Below are positions 16,234 to 26,481 of a stretch of 64,000 nt of DNA, one piece after another. The first letter of the stretch is position 1, and the number at the start of each line of letters is the position of its first letter. The notes below the pieces were generated by a model. That model was not told the origin of the DNA, did not search any database, and worked only from the letters and a program-made list of their open reading frames with translations. The DNA is from PMG-095 sp037200885. Its GTDB lineage: Bacteria > Myxococcota_A > Polyangia > Polyangiales > Polyangiaceae. Where the stretch lies: contig JBBCIN010000001.1 of the NCBI GenBank assembly GCA_037200885.1, positions 2,728,001 through 2,792,000 of the forward strand, written 5' to 3'. A program made the translations under genes and the position numbers.

Positions 16234-17070
16234 TTAGATACGGATCGAGCGCTTGAGCACGCCTTGTCGGGCCAGCTCTTGTCCGATGCGACGGATCTCG
16301 GTCTCACCCTGCTGGAGGGCAACGTCGCTCGTGTGCACCGAGTATGAGCCGAGGTGCAGATCATAGGGGTGCGGGACTGCCGAGCCGAGCACGAAGCGCG
16401 TGTTGCCACGGGCCACTAGCTCGATGGACTGTTCTGAACGATCGAAAACTGCCATTTCGCCGCCCTCGATCGTTGCGCTGGCGTCGAGCACGCCATCGCT
16501 GACGGCCACCCACGCGAGCGTGTGGCCGCTCGGCGGGTCGTAGCGGAAGCGCTCGCCGCCCTTCAACGTCACCTGCAAGTAGGTCATCGGTGGCGCGTCG
16601 ATGGGGCTCTTTAGGCCGCCATATTCGCCTAGGATGACCCGAGCCGGCCCGACCGAAGGCACGTCGCTCGAAAGCACGTACTGGCTGGCGTTCGCGCCAT
16701 TTTCGAGCTCGGGCGGTAGCGCGATCCACAGCTGGAAAAGTCTGCCGTCGCCCAGCGGCGCGCCAGTGTGCCAAACGCCGCCGCCGGCACGCATGAATTC
16801 GATGCCACCCGCCGGCAGCTCCCCGCTCTTGCCCGTCGTCTCGGCGAACCGAATGGCTCCGTCGAGCATCACGGTCACGGTCGCGATACCCGAGTGCGGA
16901 TGCCAGCCGAGCTCCATCGGCATGGCGCCCTGCTCGGATGTGAACACCGCATGATCGAGAAACACGAACGGCTTGAGCACCTCACCGAGATCCGATGGGC
17001 TCATCAGCCGGGTGATCGAGCCTCGAGTATGGCCGAAAGTGCGATGCACGATCGGCCGCGGCAGAGTCAT
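16234..17070 (-). CDS. Pirin family protein
   Basis: A 278-residue double-cupin protein from ATG 17070 (MTLPRPIVHRTFGH), with an alternative start at ATG 17127. The first cupin holds the pirin metal site pattern (FVFLDHAVFT, GWHPHSGIATVTVMLDG with two His, and GGVWHTGAPLGDG with a third). The C-terminal cupin (AWVAVSDGVLDAS, GGEMAVFDRS) usually lacks metal. Pirins bind Fe(II) and act as quercetinase-like enzymes or regulatory cofactors. It is cytoplasmic and convergent with the M41-like gene (49 bp apart). The RND operon diverges on its other side. Confidence 0.88.
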   Translation of the reverse strand: MTLPRPIVHRTFGHTRGSITRLMSPSDLGEVLKPFVFLDHAVFTSEQGAMPMELGWHPHSGIATVTVMLDGAIRFAETTGKSGELPAGGIEFMRAGGGVWHTGAPLGDGRLFQLWIALPPELENGANASQYVLSSDVPSVGPARVILGEYGGLKSPIDAPPMTYLQVTLKGGERFRYDPPSGHTLAWVAVSDGVLDASATIEGGEMAVFDRSEQSIELVARGNTRFVLGSAVPHPYDLHLGSYSVHTSDVALQQGETEIRRIGQELARQGVLKRSIRI

Positions 17071-17353
17071 GGGCTCCAGCCTTGGTCGGGGGACTAGATT
17101 GACGTCGAAGACATCGGCCGAATTCATGCCCTTATTGCTAACGCTGTTCTCGGGCAACACTAGCGGCTCAAATCTGAAATGATTGTTCCACCGGCGAGAA
17201 CAATCGATGGCGGGAGCACAGGCAGGGTTGTGCGGATTTCGCAGCACGCATGCAACCCCCGCACTGCCGCACTCGCTCGCATGCCGCACAGTGCGCTGGG
17301 GCGCGTCTTCGAGCACTGGTATCGTTCATGCATTCGTCAGCTGCTATTCCACC

Positions 17354-18568
17354 ATGGACCCGCACGCTCACGATGCCGATGACGTGGGCGCCTCCACGCA
17401 GGTTCAGACTGCCGCGCCGCGCGGACGGCGCCCTTGGATTTGGGCCCTATCGACCGCTGCCGCTCTGGGCATTTCCTGGTGGATACTGGGTCACCATGCG
17501 GAGGGGGCGCCGGGTCGCCCGGCTGGCAGCCCGCTGACAGTGGTCACCGCCACGGTGCGGCAGTTGGACATTCCGGTCTACCTGGATGCGCTCGGCACGG
17601 TCACACCCCTGCAGACCGTGCTCATCACTAGTCAGGTCACCGGGCAAGTGATGAGCGTGCACTACCAGGAAGGCCAGCTGGTTCAACAGGGCATGCCACT
17701 CATCGACATCGATGCGCGCTCGGCCGAAGCGAGCCTTCTGCAAGCGCAAGGCGCCTTGGACCGGGACTCGCAGTCCTTGGCGCAGGCTCGAATGGATCTC
17801 GAGCGCTTTCGCGCGGCTTGGGCGAAGAACGCGATCTCGAAGCAGCAACTCGACGACCAAGAGAAGCTCACCCTGCAGGTCGAGGGCAGCGTGAAGAACG
17901 ACCGCGGCACCGTCGCGCTCGCAAAAGTCCAGCTCGGTTACTGCCACATCAGCGCACCGATCACCGGTCGCATCGGCTTGCGCCTGGTGGATCCGGGCAA
18001 CGTGCTGAGCACGGTCAGCGGAACGACGTTGGCGGTGATCACGCAACTCAAGCCCATTTCCGTGGTGTTCACGGTTTCGGAGGACGACCTCACGGCGGTG
18101 CTCGAGCAGACCCGACAAGGTGCTCGACTCTCGGTGGAGGCGCTGGACCGCTCGAAGTCGAAGCAGCTTGCCAGCGGCGAGCTGACCACGATCGACAATC
18201 AGATCGACACGACGACCGGCACCGTCAAGCTCCGCGCACGGTTCGACAACGCGGACGAGGCGCTGTTTCCCAACCAGTTCGTCAATACGCGGCTGTTGCT
18301 GAAAACCATCCGGCGCGCGACCACCGTCCCCACCTCCGCCGTACAGCACGACGGCAACGAGGCATTCGTTTACGTGATCGAAAATGGACGCGCGCGCGCG
18401 CAGCAAGTGAAGACCGGTATCGTCGAGAGCGAAATCAGTCAGGTGGAGGGCATTGCTCCGGGCACGGTGGTCGCGAACAGCAGCTTCGAAAAGCTGGAAA
18501 ACGGCGCGTTCGTTGCGTCGAGCGACAGCGCGGCGCCGAGACCGCGCGCGAGGACGCCTGTACCGTGA
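17354..18568 (+). CDS. mdtA: RND efflux periplasmic adaptor (MdtA-like)
   Basis: A 404-residue membrane-fusion protein from ATG 17354 (MDPHAHDADDVG); the frame is open further upstream but that part has no membrane-fusion features. One N-terminal membrane anchor (PWIWALSTAAALGISWWIL) is followed by the biotinyl-lipoyl-like halves (VLITSQVTGQVMSVHYQEG and GYCHISAPITGRIGLRLVDP), a coiled-coil hairpin between them (about residues 130-200), and a beta-barrel/membrane-proximal domain. It links the inner-membrane pump to the outer-membrane factor. First gene of a four-gene operon; its stop overlaps the next start by 4 bp (GTGA). Confidence 0.92.
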   Translation: MDPHAHDADDVGASTQVQTAAPRGRRPWIWALSTAAALGISWWILGHHAEGAPGRPAGSPLTVVTATVRQLDIPVYLDALGTVTPLQTVLITSQVTGQVMSVHYQEGQLVQQGMPLIDIDARSAEASLLQAQGALDRDSQSLAQARMDLERFRAAWAKNAISKQQLDDQEKLTLQVEGSVKNDRGTVALAKVQLGYCHISAPITGRIGLRLVDPGNVLSTVSGTTLAVITQLKPISVVFTVSEDDLTAVLEQTRQGARLSVEALDRSKSKQLASGELTTIDNQIDTTTGTVKLRARFDNADEALFPNQFVNTRLLLKTIRRATTVPTSAVQHDGNEAFVYVIENGRARAQQVKTGIVESEISQVEGIAPGTVVANSSFEKLENGAFVASSDSAAPRPRARTPVP

Positions 18569-21500
18569 GCCCCTCGCGGCCATTCATCACGCGGCCGGTA
18601 GCGACCGCGCTGCTCATGGCCGCCCTGTTGCTGGCGGGTATCGTCGCTTACACGCAGCTGCCGGTGTCGGCTCTGCCGGAGGTCGACTATCCGACCATAC
18701 AGGTCGTCACCTTCTATCCCGGCGCGAGTCCCGAGGTGACGTCGACCACGGTGACGGCCCCGCTCGAGCGTCAGTTCGGTCAAATTCAGGGGCTGCGCCA
18801 GATGACGTCCACGAGCGCAGGGGGCGTTTCGGTCATCGTGCTGCAGTTCGCGTTGTCCTTGAATATCGATGTCGCGGAACAAGGCGTCCAAGCCGGGATC
18901 AATGCTGCGCAGAGCTATCTGCCCTCGAATTTACCTACGCCGCCGGTCTACAGCAAGACGAACCCCGCAGACGCGCCGGTGCTCACCCTGGCGATCACCT
19001 CGGATACCATTCCGCTCTCGGCCGTCGAGGATTTGGTCGACACGCGGCTGGCGCCGAAACTCGCCCAGCTGAGCGGCGTGGGCCTGGTCCAGATCAGCGG
19101 TGGGCAGAAGCCAGCGGTGCGGATCCAGGCAGATCCAGTGGCGCTCGCCTCCTACGGCATCGACCTCGAAGCCGTGCGTAGCGCGCTCACGCAGGCCAGC
19201 TCGAACACCGCCAAAGGCAGCTTCGACGGACCCCGGCAGAGCTATCAGATTGACGCCAACGACCAGCTACAAACGAGTGGCGACTACAAAAATCTCGTAA
19301 TTGCTTACCGGAACGGCGCGCCGGTGTTCTTGAACACGATCGCGCACGTGACCGACAGCAAGGAGAACAAGCTGCAAGCGGCCTGGATGAACGAGACGCC
19401 AGCGGTGATCGTGAACATTCAACGCCAACCCGGCGCCAACACCATCCGTGTCGTCGAGCAGGTCGAGAAGCTCTTGCCTCAGTTGAAAGCAACGCTGCCT
19501 GCGAGCCTGCACGTGACCACGCTCACCGATCTCACGACAAGCATCAAGTCGTCGATTCGCGACGTGGAGTTCGAGCTGCTGCTCACGATCGCGCTGGTCG
19601 TGCTCGTCATCTTCGTCTTTCTGCGCAATGTTTACGCCACCATCATTCCGAGCGTGGCCGTGCCGCTCTCGCTGGTCGGTACCTTTGCGGCGATGTACGC
19701 CCTCGGTTACAGCCTCGACAATCTATCGCTGATGGCGCTGACGATCTCCACCGGCTTCGTGGTCGACGACGCGATCGTGATGATCGAGAACATCAGCCGT
19801 TACCTTGAAGCTGGGGATCCGCCGCTTCAGGCCGCGCTCAAAGGTGCCGAGCAGATCGGCTTTACGATCGTCTCGCTGACGGTGTCACTGATCGCGGTCT
19901 TGGTCCCGCTCTTGTTCATGGGTGACGTAGTGGGGCGGCTGTTTCGCGAGTTCGCAGTAACGCTCGCGGTCACCATCGTGCTGTCGGCGCTGGTGTCCCT
20001 GACGCTGACACCGATGATGTCGGCGCGCATTCTACGGCCGAGCTCCGAGGGCGGGCACGGGGGGCTCTATCGTTGGTCGGAAAGCATCTTCGAAGGCATG
20101 ATCGCCTTCTACGGGCGCACGCTCAGGGTCGTGCTTCGGCACCAGAGGCTCACGCTGTTCGTCGCCCTCGGAACGCTGGGCCTGACCTTTGCGTTGTATG
20201 TCTTCATTCCCAAGGGTTTCTTTCCGACCCAGGATACTGGCGTTATTCAAGGGGTCAGCCAAGCGCCAGCGACCGTCTCTTTCGCTGCCATGGCGGAACG
20301 CCAGAAGCAGCTGGCGCACGTGATCCTCGAGGACCCTGCGGTCGAGAGTCTGTCGTCGTTCATCGGTGTCGACGGTAACAACACGACACTCAATAGTGGA
20401 CGCATCTCGATCAACCTGAAGCCACTGGCAATACGCGGCCTGGGCGCTGCCGACGTGATCCGACGCTTGCAGCCCGAATTGGCGCGCGAAGTGCAGGGCA
20501 TCACCCTGTACATGCAGCCGGTTCAAAATATCAGCGTCGACGACCGCTTGAGTCGAACTCAGTACCAATACACGCTCGAAGATCCGGAACCGGACGAACT
20601 TAACACCTGGACCGCCAAGTTCGTGGACCGCCTAAAAGGTCTGCCGGACCTCAGCGACGTGGCAACCGATCAGCAGCTCGGTGGGCTGGCCGCCTTCGTG
20701 ACGATCGATCGAGTGACCGCGTCGCGACTCGGGCTCTCGCCTTCGGCCATGGACAACGCACTCTACGATGCCTTTGGTCAGCGCCAGATCAACACGATGT
20801 ACACGCAGTCGAACCAGTATCACGTGATCTTGGAGGTCGAGCCCCGCTTCCAGACAGGACCTCTAAAGCTCGACAACGTCTACCTCCAGGCCGGCGCATC
20901 GGTCGGCGCCAGCGGGCAGGCCACGGTGAACAGCTTCGCGAACTCGGGTGCGCCGGCTGCGGGCTCGAATGCTTTGACCAGCCCGGCGTTGTTCACGCCT
21001 ACGGCATCGAGCGGCTTATTGAGTGCAGTAGCCAACGCACTGTCCAGCACTCGGAGCAACGCGAACGGCAGCTCCAGCCCGAATACGTCCAGCGCGACCC
21101 AGCTGTCCAACGCGGTGCCGCTCAGCGCGTTCGCCAAGGTTCACATGACCACCCATCCGCTCTCGATTACCCACCAGGGCCAATTCCCGGCAGCCACGAT
21201 TTCGTTCAATCTGGCACCGAACGCGGCACTTGGTCCGGCCATCTCGAAGATCGACACGGCGGCGCGCGAGCTCCACTTCCCCTTGGCCATGCAGGCTGAC
21301 TTCGAGGGAACCGCCGCCGCGTTTCGCAACTCGCTCGCCAACGAGGGGCTGCTGATTCTGGCGGCGCTGGTCATCGTCTACATCGTGCTCGGCGTGCTGT
21401 ACGAGAGCTTCATCCATCCGCTTACCATTCTCTCCACGCTGCCGTCGGCCGGCGTCGGCGCGCTACTGGCGTTGATGCTTTTCGGTCAAGACCTGAGCGT

Positions 21501-21858
21501 GGTCGCGATCATCGGCATCATCCTGCTGATCGGTATCGTGAAGAAAAACGGCATCATGATGGTGGATTTCGCGCTGGAGGCCGAGCGCACGCAGGGCAAG
21601 AGCGCGCTCGATGCGATCTACGAGTCATGCCTGTTGCGCTTTCGGCCGATCATGATGACGACGCTGGCGGCGCTGCTCGGCGGGCTGCCACTCGCGCTCG
21701 GTACCGGCTTGGGCTCGGAGCTACGTCGCCCACTGGGCATCGCGATGGTGGGCGGGTTGCTCTTCAGCCAAGCCCTCACTCTGTACACGACCCCGGTCAT
21801 CTACGTGTTCTTCGACCGCCTGGCCCAGCGCTTCAATCGTCGGGCACCGCTGCCATGA
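18565..21858 (+). CDS. mdtB: RND efflux permease (MdtB-like) with docking-domain insertion
   Basis: A 1097-residue inner-membrane proton antiporter from GTG 18565 (VSPSRPFITRPVATALLMAA). Family marks are the N-terminal RPVATALLM, the GFVVDDAIVMIENI motif in TM4 with the paired Asp of the proton relay, and KKNGIMMVDFALEAE in TM10-11. It is longer than its partner (1024 aa), mainly because of a Ser/Ala/Asn-rich stretch of about 75 residues at roughly 775-850 (20890-21125) in the periplasmic docking/porter region. Two consecutive permease genes suggest an MdtBC-type heterotrimer. Substrates cannot be read from sequence. Confidence 0.93.
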   Translation: MSPSRPFITRPVATALLMAALLLAGIVAYTQLPVSALPEVDYPTIQVVTFYPGASPEVTSTTVTAPLERQFGQIQGLRQMTSTSAGGVSVIVLQFALSLNIDVAEQGVQAGINAAQSYLPSNLPTPPVYSKTNPADAPVLTLAITSDTIPLSAVEDLVDTRLAPKLAQLSGVGLVQISGGQKPAVRIQADPVALASYGIDLEAVRSALTQASSNTAKGSFDGPRQSYQIDANDQLQTSGDYKNLVIAYRNGAPVFLNTIAHVTDSKENKLQAAWMNETPAVIVNIQRQPGANTIRVVEQVEKLLPQLKATLPASLHVTTLTDLTTSIKSSIRDVEFELLLTIALVVLVIFVFLRNVYATIIPSVAVPLSLVGTFAAMYALGYSLDNLSLMALTISTGFVVDDAIVMIENISRYLEAGDPPLQAALKGAEQIGFTIVSLTVSLIAVLVPLLFMGDVVGRLFREFAVTLAVTIVLSALVSLTLTPMMSARILRPSSEGGHGGLYRWSESIFEGMIAFYGRTLRVVLRHQRLTLFVALGTLGLTFALYVFIPKGFFPTQDTGVIQGVSQAPATVSFAAMAERQKQLAHVILEDPAVESLSSFIGVDGNNTTLNSGRISINLKPLAIRGLGAADVIRRLQPELAREVQGITLYMQPVQNISVDDRLSRTQYQYTLEDPEPDELNTWTAKFVDRLKGLPDLSDVATDQQLGGLAAFVTIDRVTASRLGLSPSAMDNALYDAFGQRQINTMYTQSNQYHVILEVEPRFQTGPLKLDNVYLQAGASVGASGQATVNSFANSGAPAAGSNALTSPALFTPTASSGLLSAVANALSSTRSNANGSSSPNTSSATQLSNAVPLSAFAKVHMTTHPLSITHQGQFPAATISFNLAPNAALGPAISKIDTAARELHFPLAMQADFEGTAAAFRNSLANEGLLILAALVIVYIVLGVLYESFIHPLTILSTLPSAGVGALLALMLFGQDLSVVAIIGIILLIGIVKKNGIMMVDFALEAERTQGKSALDAIYESCLLRFRPIMMTTLAALLGGLPLALGTGLGSELRRPLGIAMVGGLLFSQALTLYTTPVIYVFFDRLAQRFNRRAPLP

Positions 21859-24800
21859 ACATCTCTCAGCCCTTCATTCGCCGACCGGTGGCAACGACGC
21901 TGCTGACGGTCGCGGTGTTGATCGCGGGCCTGGCTGCTTTCCGTGTGCTGCCTGTCTCGCCTCTGCCACAAGTGGATTTCCCGACTATCAGCGTGAGTGC
22001 ATCGCAACCAGGGTGCAGCGCCGAAATCATGGCGGCCACGGTGGCCACTCCGCTCGAGCGTCAATTCGGGCACATCGCCGGCATTACCGAGATGACCTCG
22101 AGTAGCCAGCTGGGCAGCACCAGCATCACGCTGCAGTTCGATCTGAACCGCAATATCGACGGGGCGGCGCGTGATGTTGAGGCTGCGATCAACGCCGCGC
22201 GCAGCTACTTGCCAGCGAACCTGCCTGCGAACCCGACCTACCGCAAAGTGAACCCCGCCGACGCACCGATCCTGATCGTCGGGCTGACCTCCGATTCCTA
22301 CGACAAGGGCCAGCTGTACGATTATGCGTCCACGATCATGGCGCAGCGCATCGCGCAGGTCTCGGGTGTCGGGCAAGTCACCGTGGGCGGCTCCTCCTTC
22401 CCCGCGGTGCGAGTCGAGGCCAACCCCACACAGCTCAGTAGCTACGGCCTCACGCTCTCGGCCGTTCAATCGGTCTTGCGGCTTCAAAACTCGAATCTGG
22501 CGCGAGGCCAGATCGTGGATGGTTCAACTACGGCGGACATCGTCGTCAATGGGCAGATCTCGCGCGCTGCCGATTATCGGCCCCTGGTCGTCGGCACCCA
22601 CGACGGAGCGGCAGTTCGACTTTCGGACGTGGCCCGAGTCGTGGACAGCGTGCAGGACGTTCGCACTGCCGGCTACATGGATGGCAAGCCCTCGGTGCTG
22701 ATGATCATCACCCGGCAGCCGGGCGCGAACATCATCGAAACGGTAGACCGTGTGCGGGCCGCAATTCCCGCGCTGAAGGCCTCGATCCCTTCAGGCATCG
22801 ACACCACCATCGTACTCGATCGCACGCTGACCATCCGCGCGTCAGTGCACGACGTGGAGCGCAGTCTGGCGTTGTCGGTGTTGCTCGTCGTCGCCGTCGT
22901 GTTCGTTTTCTTACGCGACGCCCGCGCGATGCTGATCCCGAGCGTGGCCGTGCCGGCGTCGCTGGTCGGCACGTTCGCGTTGATGTACCTATTCGGCTAC
23001 ACGCTCGACAACTTGTCTCTGATGGCTCTCACTATCGCCACGGGCTTCGTGGTCGACGACGCGATCGTGGTGATGGAGAACATCACGCGACACCTCGAGC
23101 TCGGAGAAAAGCCCTTTCAGGCGGCATTGCGGGGTGCGGGAGAAATCGGCTTCACCGTGCTCACCATCAGCGTTTCATTGGTCGCCGTGTTCATCCCCAT
23201 CCTGGCCATGGGAGGGATCGTCGGCCGCTTGTTCCGCGAGTTCGCGGTCACCATCTCGACGGCGATCGTGATCTCGATGCTGATATCGTTGACCACTACG
23301 CCAATGATGTGTGCCTACCTGCTGCGTCCCGAGCGCGAGCATGAGCAGGGCCGGTTCTTCCAGGCGTGCGAGCGAGGGTTCGACGCCTTGCTCCGTGGCT
23401 ACCGCAGCAGTCTGACCTGGGCCCTCGGCCATCGGCGTCTGGTCTTGTTCGTGCTGCTGCTGACCCTCGCGCTCAATGCGCTGCTCGTGCTCCACGTGCC
23501 CAAGGGCTTTTTCCCGCAGCAAGACACGGGCGTCATCACGGGAGCCGTGCTCGGTCCACAAGACACCTCGTTCACGGCGATGAACAGCTCCGTGAAGACA
23601 CTGGTGGAGGTCGTGAAGCGCGATCCCGCGGTTGCTCACGCAAACGCCTTCACGGGTGCGGGCAACCGCGGCTTCATCTTCATCGCATTGAAGCCCCTCG
23701 ACGCGCGCGACGCGAGCGCAGGCACCATCATCGGCCGCCTGCGTGGCCAGTTGAACCGCCTGCCAGTGGCCTCGGCCTATCTCCAGGCCGCTCAGGACCT
23801 GCAGATCGGCGGGCGCGCCGGCAACGCGCAATATCAATACACGCTGCAAGCGGACACGACGCAAGAGCTCAGCAAGTGGGGGCCCACCTTGCTCGCTCGG
23901 ATGAAGAAGTTGCCCGGCCTGCTCGACGTGAGCTCGGACCAACAAAACGGCGGTCGCAAAGCTTACCTCACGTACGACCGCACGCGGGCCGCAGAGCTCG
24001 GCCTGACCCCGCAGGTGCTCGATAGCAGCCTGTACGGCGCGTTTGGTCAGTCCCAGGCCTCCGTCATCTACACCCAGCTGAACCAGTACTACGTCATTCT
24101 GGAGGCCGCCCCGGAAGACACCCGCTCTCCAGCCGAGCTCGAGAGCTTCTATCTGCCAGCAAACAATGGCGGAGTCGACCACACCATTCCGCTGTCTGCA
24201 GTCGCCAGTTCACGGCTCGATAGCACGCCCCTGCTCATCAACCACACCGGCCTGTTCCCATCCGCCACGGTATCGTTCAATTTGCGCCCGAACCTGGCGC
24301 TGAGCGATGCCACCCGGCTGATCGAGCGGATGCGTGCCGAGCTGGGTATGCCGGCGTCGATCCGCGGTTTCTTCTCGGGAACGCTGCAGGCTTACCAGCA
24401 GTCGCTGAGCACCGAACCGGTGCTCATCCTGATGGCGCTGCTCGCCGTCTACATCGTGCTCGGCATCCTGTACGAAAGCCTAGTCCACCCGCTCACCATC
24501 ATCTCCACGCTGCCCTCGGCCAGCGTGGGCGCGATGCTCGCTTTGCTATTGTTCAAGAACGATCTCAACGTGATCTCCATCATCGGAATCGTGCTCTTGA
24601 TTGGCATCGTCAAGAAGAACGCCATCATGATGATCGATTTTGCGTTGCTCGCGGAGCGGGAGCACGGCGAGACCCCAGAATCAGCCATCTTCACCGCCTG
24701 CCTGCTGCGCTTCCGACCCATCATGATGACGACGATGGCCGCCCTATTCGGCGCGCTACCGCTGGCGTTCGGGACCGGAACCGGTTCGGAGCTGCGCAGG

Positions 24801-24929
24801 CCCCTCGGTATCTCGATTGTCGGCGGTTTGATCGTGAGTCAACTGCTGACGCTCTACACCACCCCAGTGGTTTATCTCTCCCTGGACCGCCTGAGGCTGC
24901 GCATTGCTCGATATCGGGGGCACACGTGA
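21855..24929 (+). CDS. mdtC: RND efflux permease (MdtC-like)
   Basis: A 1024-residue permease from ATG 21855, overlapping the previous stop by 4 bp (ATGA). It starts MNISQPFIRRPVATTLLTVA and has the TM4 motif GFVVDDAIVVMENI and the KKNAIMMIDFALLAE segment. Two periplasmic porter loops follow TM1 and TM7 with normal length, without the insertion seen in the first permease. It is expected to assemble with the first permease and the adaptor in the inner membrane. Its stop overlaps the outer-membrane factor start by 4 bp (GTGA). Confidence 0.93.
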   Translation: MNISQPFIRRPVATTLLTVAVLIAGLAAFRVLPVSPLPQVDFPTISVSASQPGCSAEIMAATVATPLERQFGHIAGITEMTSSSQLGSTSITLQFDLNRNIDGAARDVEAAINAARSYLPANLPANPTYRKVNPADAPILIVGLTSDSYDKGQLYDYASTIMAQRIAQVSGVGQVTVGGSSFPAVRVEANPTQLSSYGLTLSAVQSVLRLQNSNLARGQIVDGSTTADIVVNGQISRAADYRPLVVGTHDGAAVRLSDVARVVDSVQDVRTAGYMDGKPSVLMIITRQPGANIIETVDRVRAAIPALKASIPSGIDTTIVLDRTLTIRASVHDVERSLALSVLLVVAVVFVFLRDARAMLIPSVAVPASLVGTFALMYLFGYTLDNLSLMALTIATGFVVDDAIVVMENITRHLELGEKPFQAALRGAGEIGFTVLTISVSLVAVFIPILAMGGIVGRLFREFAVTISTAIVISMLISLTTTPMMCAYLLRPEREHEQGRFFQACERGFDALLRGYRSSLTWALGHRRLVLFVLLLTLALNALLVLHVPKGFFPQQDTGVITGAVLGPQDTSFTAMNSSVKTLVEVVKRDPAVAHANAFTGAGNRGFIFIALKPLDARDASAGTIIGRLRGQLNRLPVASAYLQAAQDLQIGGRAGNAQYQYTLQADTTQELSKWGPTLLARMKKLPGLLDVSSDQQNGGRKAYLTYDRTRAAELGLTPQVLDSSLYGAFGQSQASVIYTQLNQYYVILEAAPEDTRSPAELESFYLPANNGGVDHTIPLSAVASSRLDSTPLLINHTGLFPSATVSFNLRPNLALSDATRLIERMRAELGMPASIRGFFSGTLQAYQQSLSTEPVLILMALLAVYIVLGILYESLVHPLTIISTLPSASVGAMLALLLFKNDLNVISIIGIVLLIGIVKKNAIMMIDFALLAEREHGETPESAIFTACLLRFRPIMMTTMAALFGALPLAFGTGTGSELRRPLGISIVGGLIVSQLLTLYTTPVVYLSLDRLRLRIARYRGHT

Positions 24930-26374
24930 AGCTCGAAGGTCTCGCTTGGCTCTTGCTCGCGACCGGCTGCGCCGTCGGCCCCAAGTACCGCGAGCCCGCG
25001 GCGCCCGTACCGCGGGCGGCTGCATATCGAGAAGGGTGGAAGCTCGCTAGCCCTTCGGACGCCATGCTGCGCGGCAAGTGGTGGCAGGTGTTCGGCGAGC
25101 CCGAGCTCGACGCGCTGGAGGCGCGGCTGAATCTCGACAATCAAACCATCAAACAGTCGTTCGAGTTGTACATGGCGGCGCGCGCGCAGATCCGCGTGGC
25201 GCGCGCGGGCTCGCTACCAACGGTCGCGGCCAACCCGAGCGCCAGCGTGTCTCGTTCGTCCAGTACGTTGACGCCGGGCGGCGGCGGGCAGCGGGTCACT
25301 AACTTCAGCGCGCCGCTGGAGGCGTCCTGGGCGCCCGATCTGTTCGGGCGGGTAGAAAACACCGTACGCCAAGCTCAGTATGGCGCGCAGGTCAGCGCGG
25401 CCGATCTCGAGAGCCAGCGCTTGCTCGAGCAGGCCACGCTCGCCCAGACCTACTTCGAGATCCGAGGTCAGGATGCACTACAAGACCTGCTGGATTCGAC
25501 GGTGGAAGCCGACGCGCGAGTTCTCGAGGCGACGCAGGCACTCTACGCCACCGGCATCGGCACCGACGTCGCCGTGGCCCAGGCCGAACAGACGCTGCTC
25601 GGCGTGCGCGCTCAGGCGACCAACGTAGGGATCTTGCGCGCACAGTACGAACACGCCATCGCCACCCTGCTCGGCGTCGCGGCCACCACGTTCACCATCC
25701 CCAAGCGCGCCTGGCTGGCATCGCCTCCCTCCATTCCGACCGGCGCCCCCTCGCAGCTCCTCGAGCGGCGTCCGGATATCGCCGCCGCCGAACGACAGAT
25801 GGCCGCCGCCAATGCCTTGATTGGAGTCGGTTACGCCGCCTACTACCCGACCTTGACCCTGTCGGCCAGCGCTGGCTTCGCGAGCAGCGCCTTGCAGACG
25901 CTGTTTTCCTGGCCGAGCCGCGTCTGGTCCCTGGGTGCGGAGCTGAGCGAGACGCTGTTCGACGGCGGGCTCCGCAAGGCGACCATCGATCAGTACGTAG
26001 CCAGCTACAATGCCGACGTTGCCGGCTATCGTCAGACGGTTTTGACCGCGTTCCAACAGGTCGAAGACTCGCTTTCGCAGACGCGAATCCTTGCAACCGA
26101 GATCGAACAGCAGAAGCAGGTCGTCGCACTCGCCCAACACGCTTTCGAGCTCGAGCAAGCGCGCTACGATACGGGACTCGATCCGTACCTGACACTGATG
26201 ACCCAGCAGGCGGTCCTGCTCTCGGCGCAACAGACGCTCGTCAATCTTCAGGTACAGAGCATGACCTCCACCGTGCTGCTCGTGCAAGCGCTGGGCGGTG
26301 GCTGGAACAAATCGGACCTCCCGACGCCGAGCGCGGTATCCCAAGACCCGAGCCGCACGGAGAGAGCACCATAG
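24926..26374 (+). CDS. Outer-membrane efflux lipoprotein, TolC/NodT family
   Basis: A 482-residue outer-membrane factor from GTG 24926. The signal ends in LLLATGC, so it is lipidated, and CAVGPKYREPAAPVP is the usual NodT/OprM-type mature start. The WWQVFGEPELDALEARL stretch, two long helical repeats (AAERQMAAANALIGVGYAAY and the related earlier region) and the final YDTGLDPYLTLMTQQ segment are family marks. It forms the outer-membrane tunnel of the tripartite pump encoded just upstream. It is the last gene of the operon; the next gene is convergent after about 107 bp. Confidence 0.92.
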   Translation: MKLEGLAWLLLATGCAVGPKYREPAAPVPRAAAYREGWKLASPSDAMLRGKWWQVFGEPELDALEARLNLDNQTIKQSFELYMAARAQIRVARAGSLPTVAANPSASVSRSSSTLTPGGGGQRVTNFSAPLEASWAPDLFGRVENTVRQAQYGAQVSAADLESQRLLEQATLAQTYFEIRGQDALQDLLDSTVEADARVLEATQALYATGIGTDVAVAQAEQTLLGVRAQATNVGILRAQYEHAIATLLGVAATTFTIPKRAWLASPPSIPTGAPSQLLERRPDIAAAERQMAAANALIGVGYAAYYPTLTLSASAGFASSALQTLFSWPSRVWSLGAELSETLFDGGLRKATIDQYVASYNADVAGYRQTVLTAFQQVEDSLSQTRILATEIEQQKQVVALAQHAFELEQARYDTGLDPYLTLMTQQAVLLSAQQTLVNLQVQSMTSTVLLVQALGGGWNKSDLPTPSAVSQDPSRTERAP

Positions 26375-26481
26375 CCGCCCCGTCGGCACCCCCCGGAAAA
26401 TCTGGCTTTCTCCACTGCTCGCCGTCGCCAAAAGGCTGAGCCGCGAGGCGGGCCGGCTCGTCTCGGCGATGATTGTGATCG

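Noticed and set aside
17447..18583. 378-codon minus-strand frame opposite the RND adaptor
   Set aside because: It is a high-GC shadow; the plus-strand adaptor has all family motifs and is coupled to the next gene.
23175..24182. 335-codon minus-strand frame opposite the second RND permease
   Set aside because: It has Gln/Arg/His-rich shadow composition lacking a ribosome binding site, within a confirmed permease gene.
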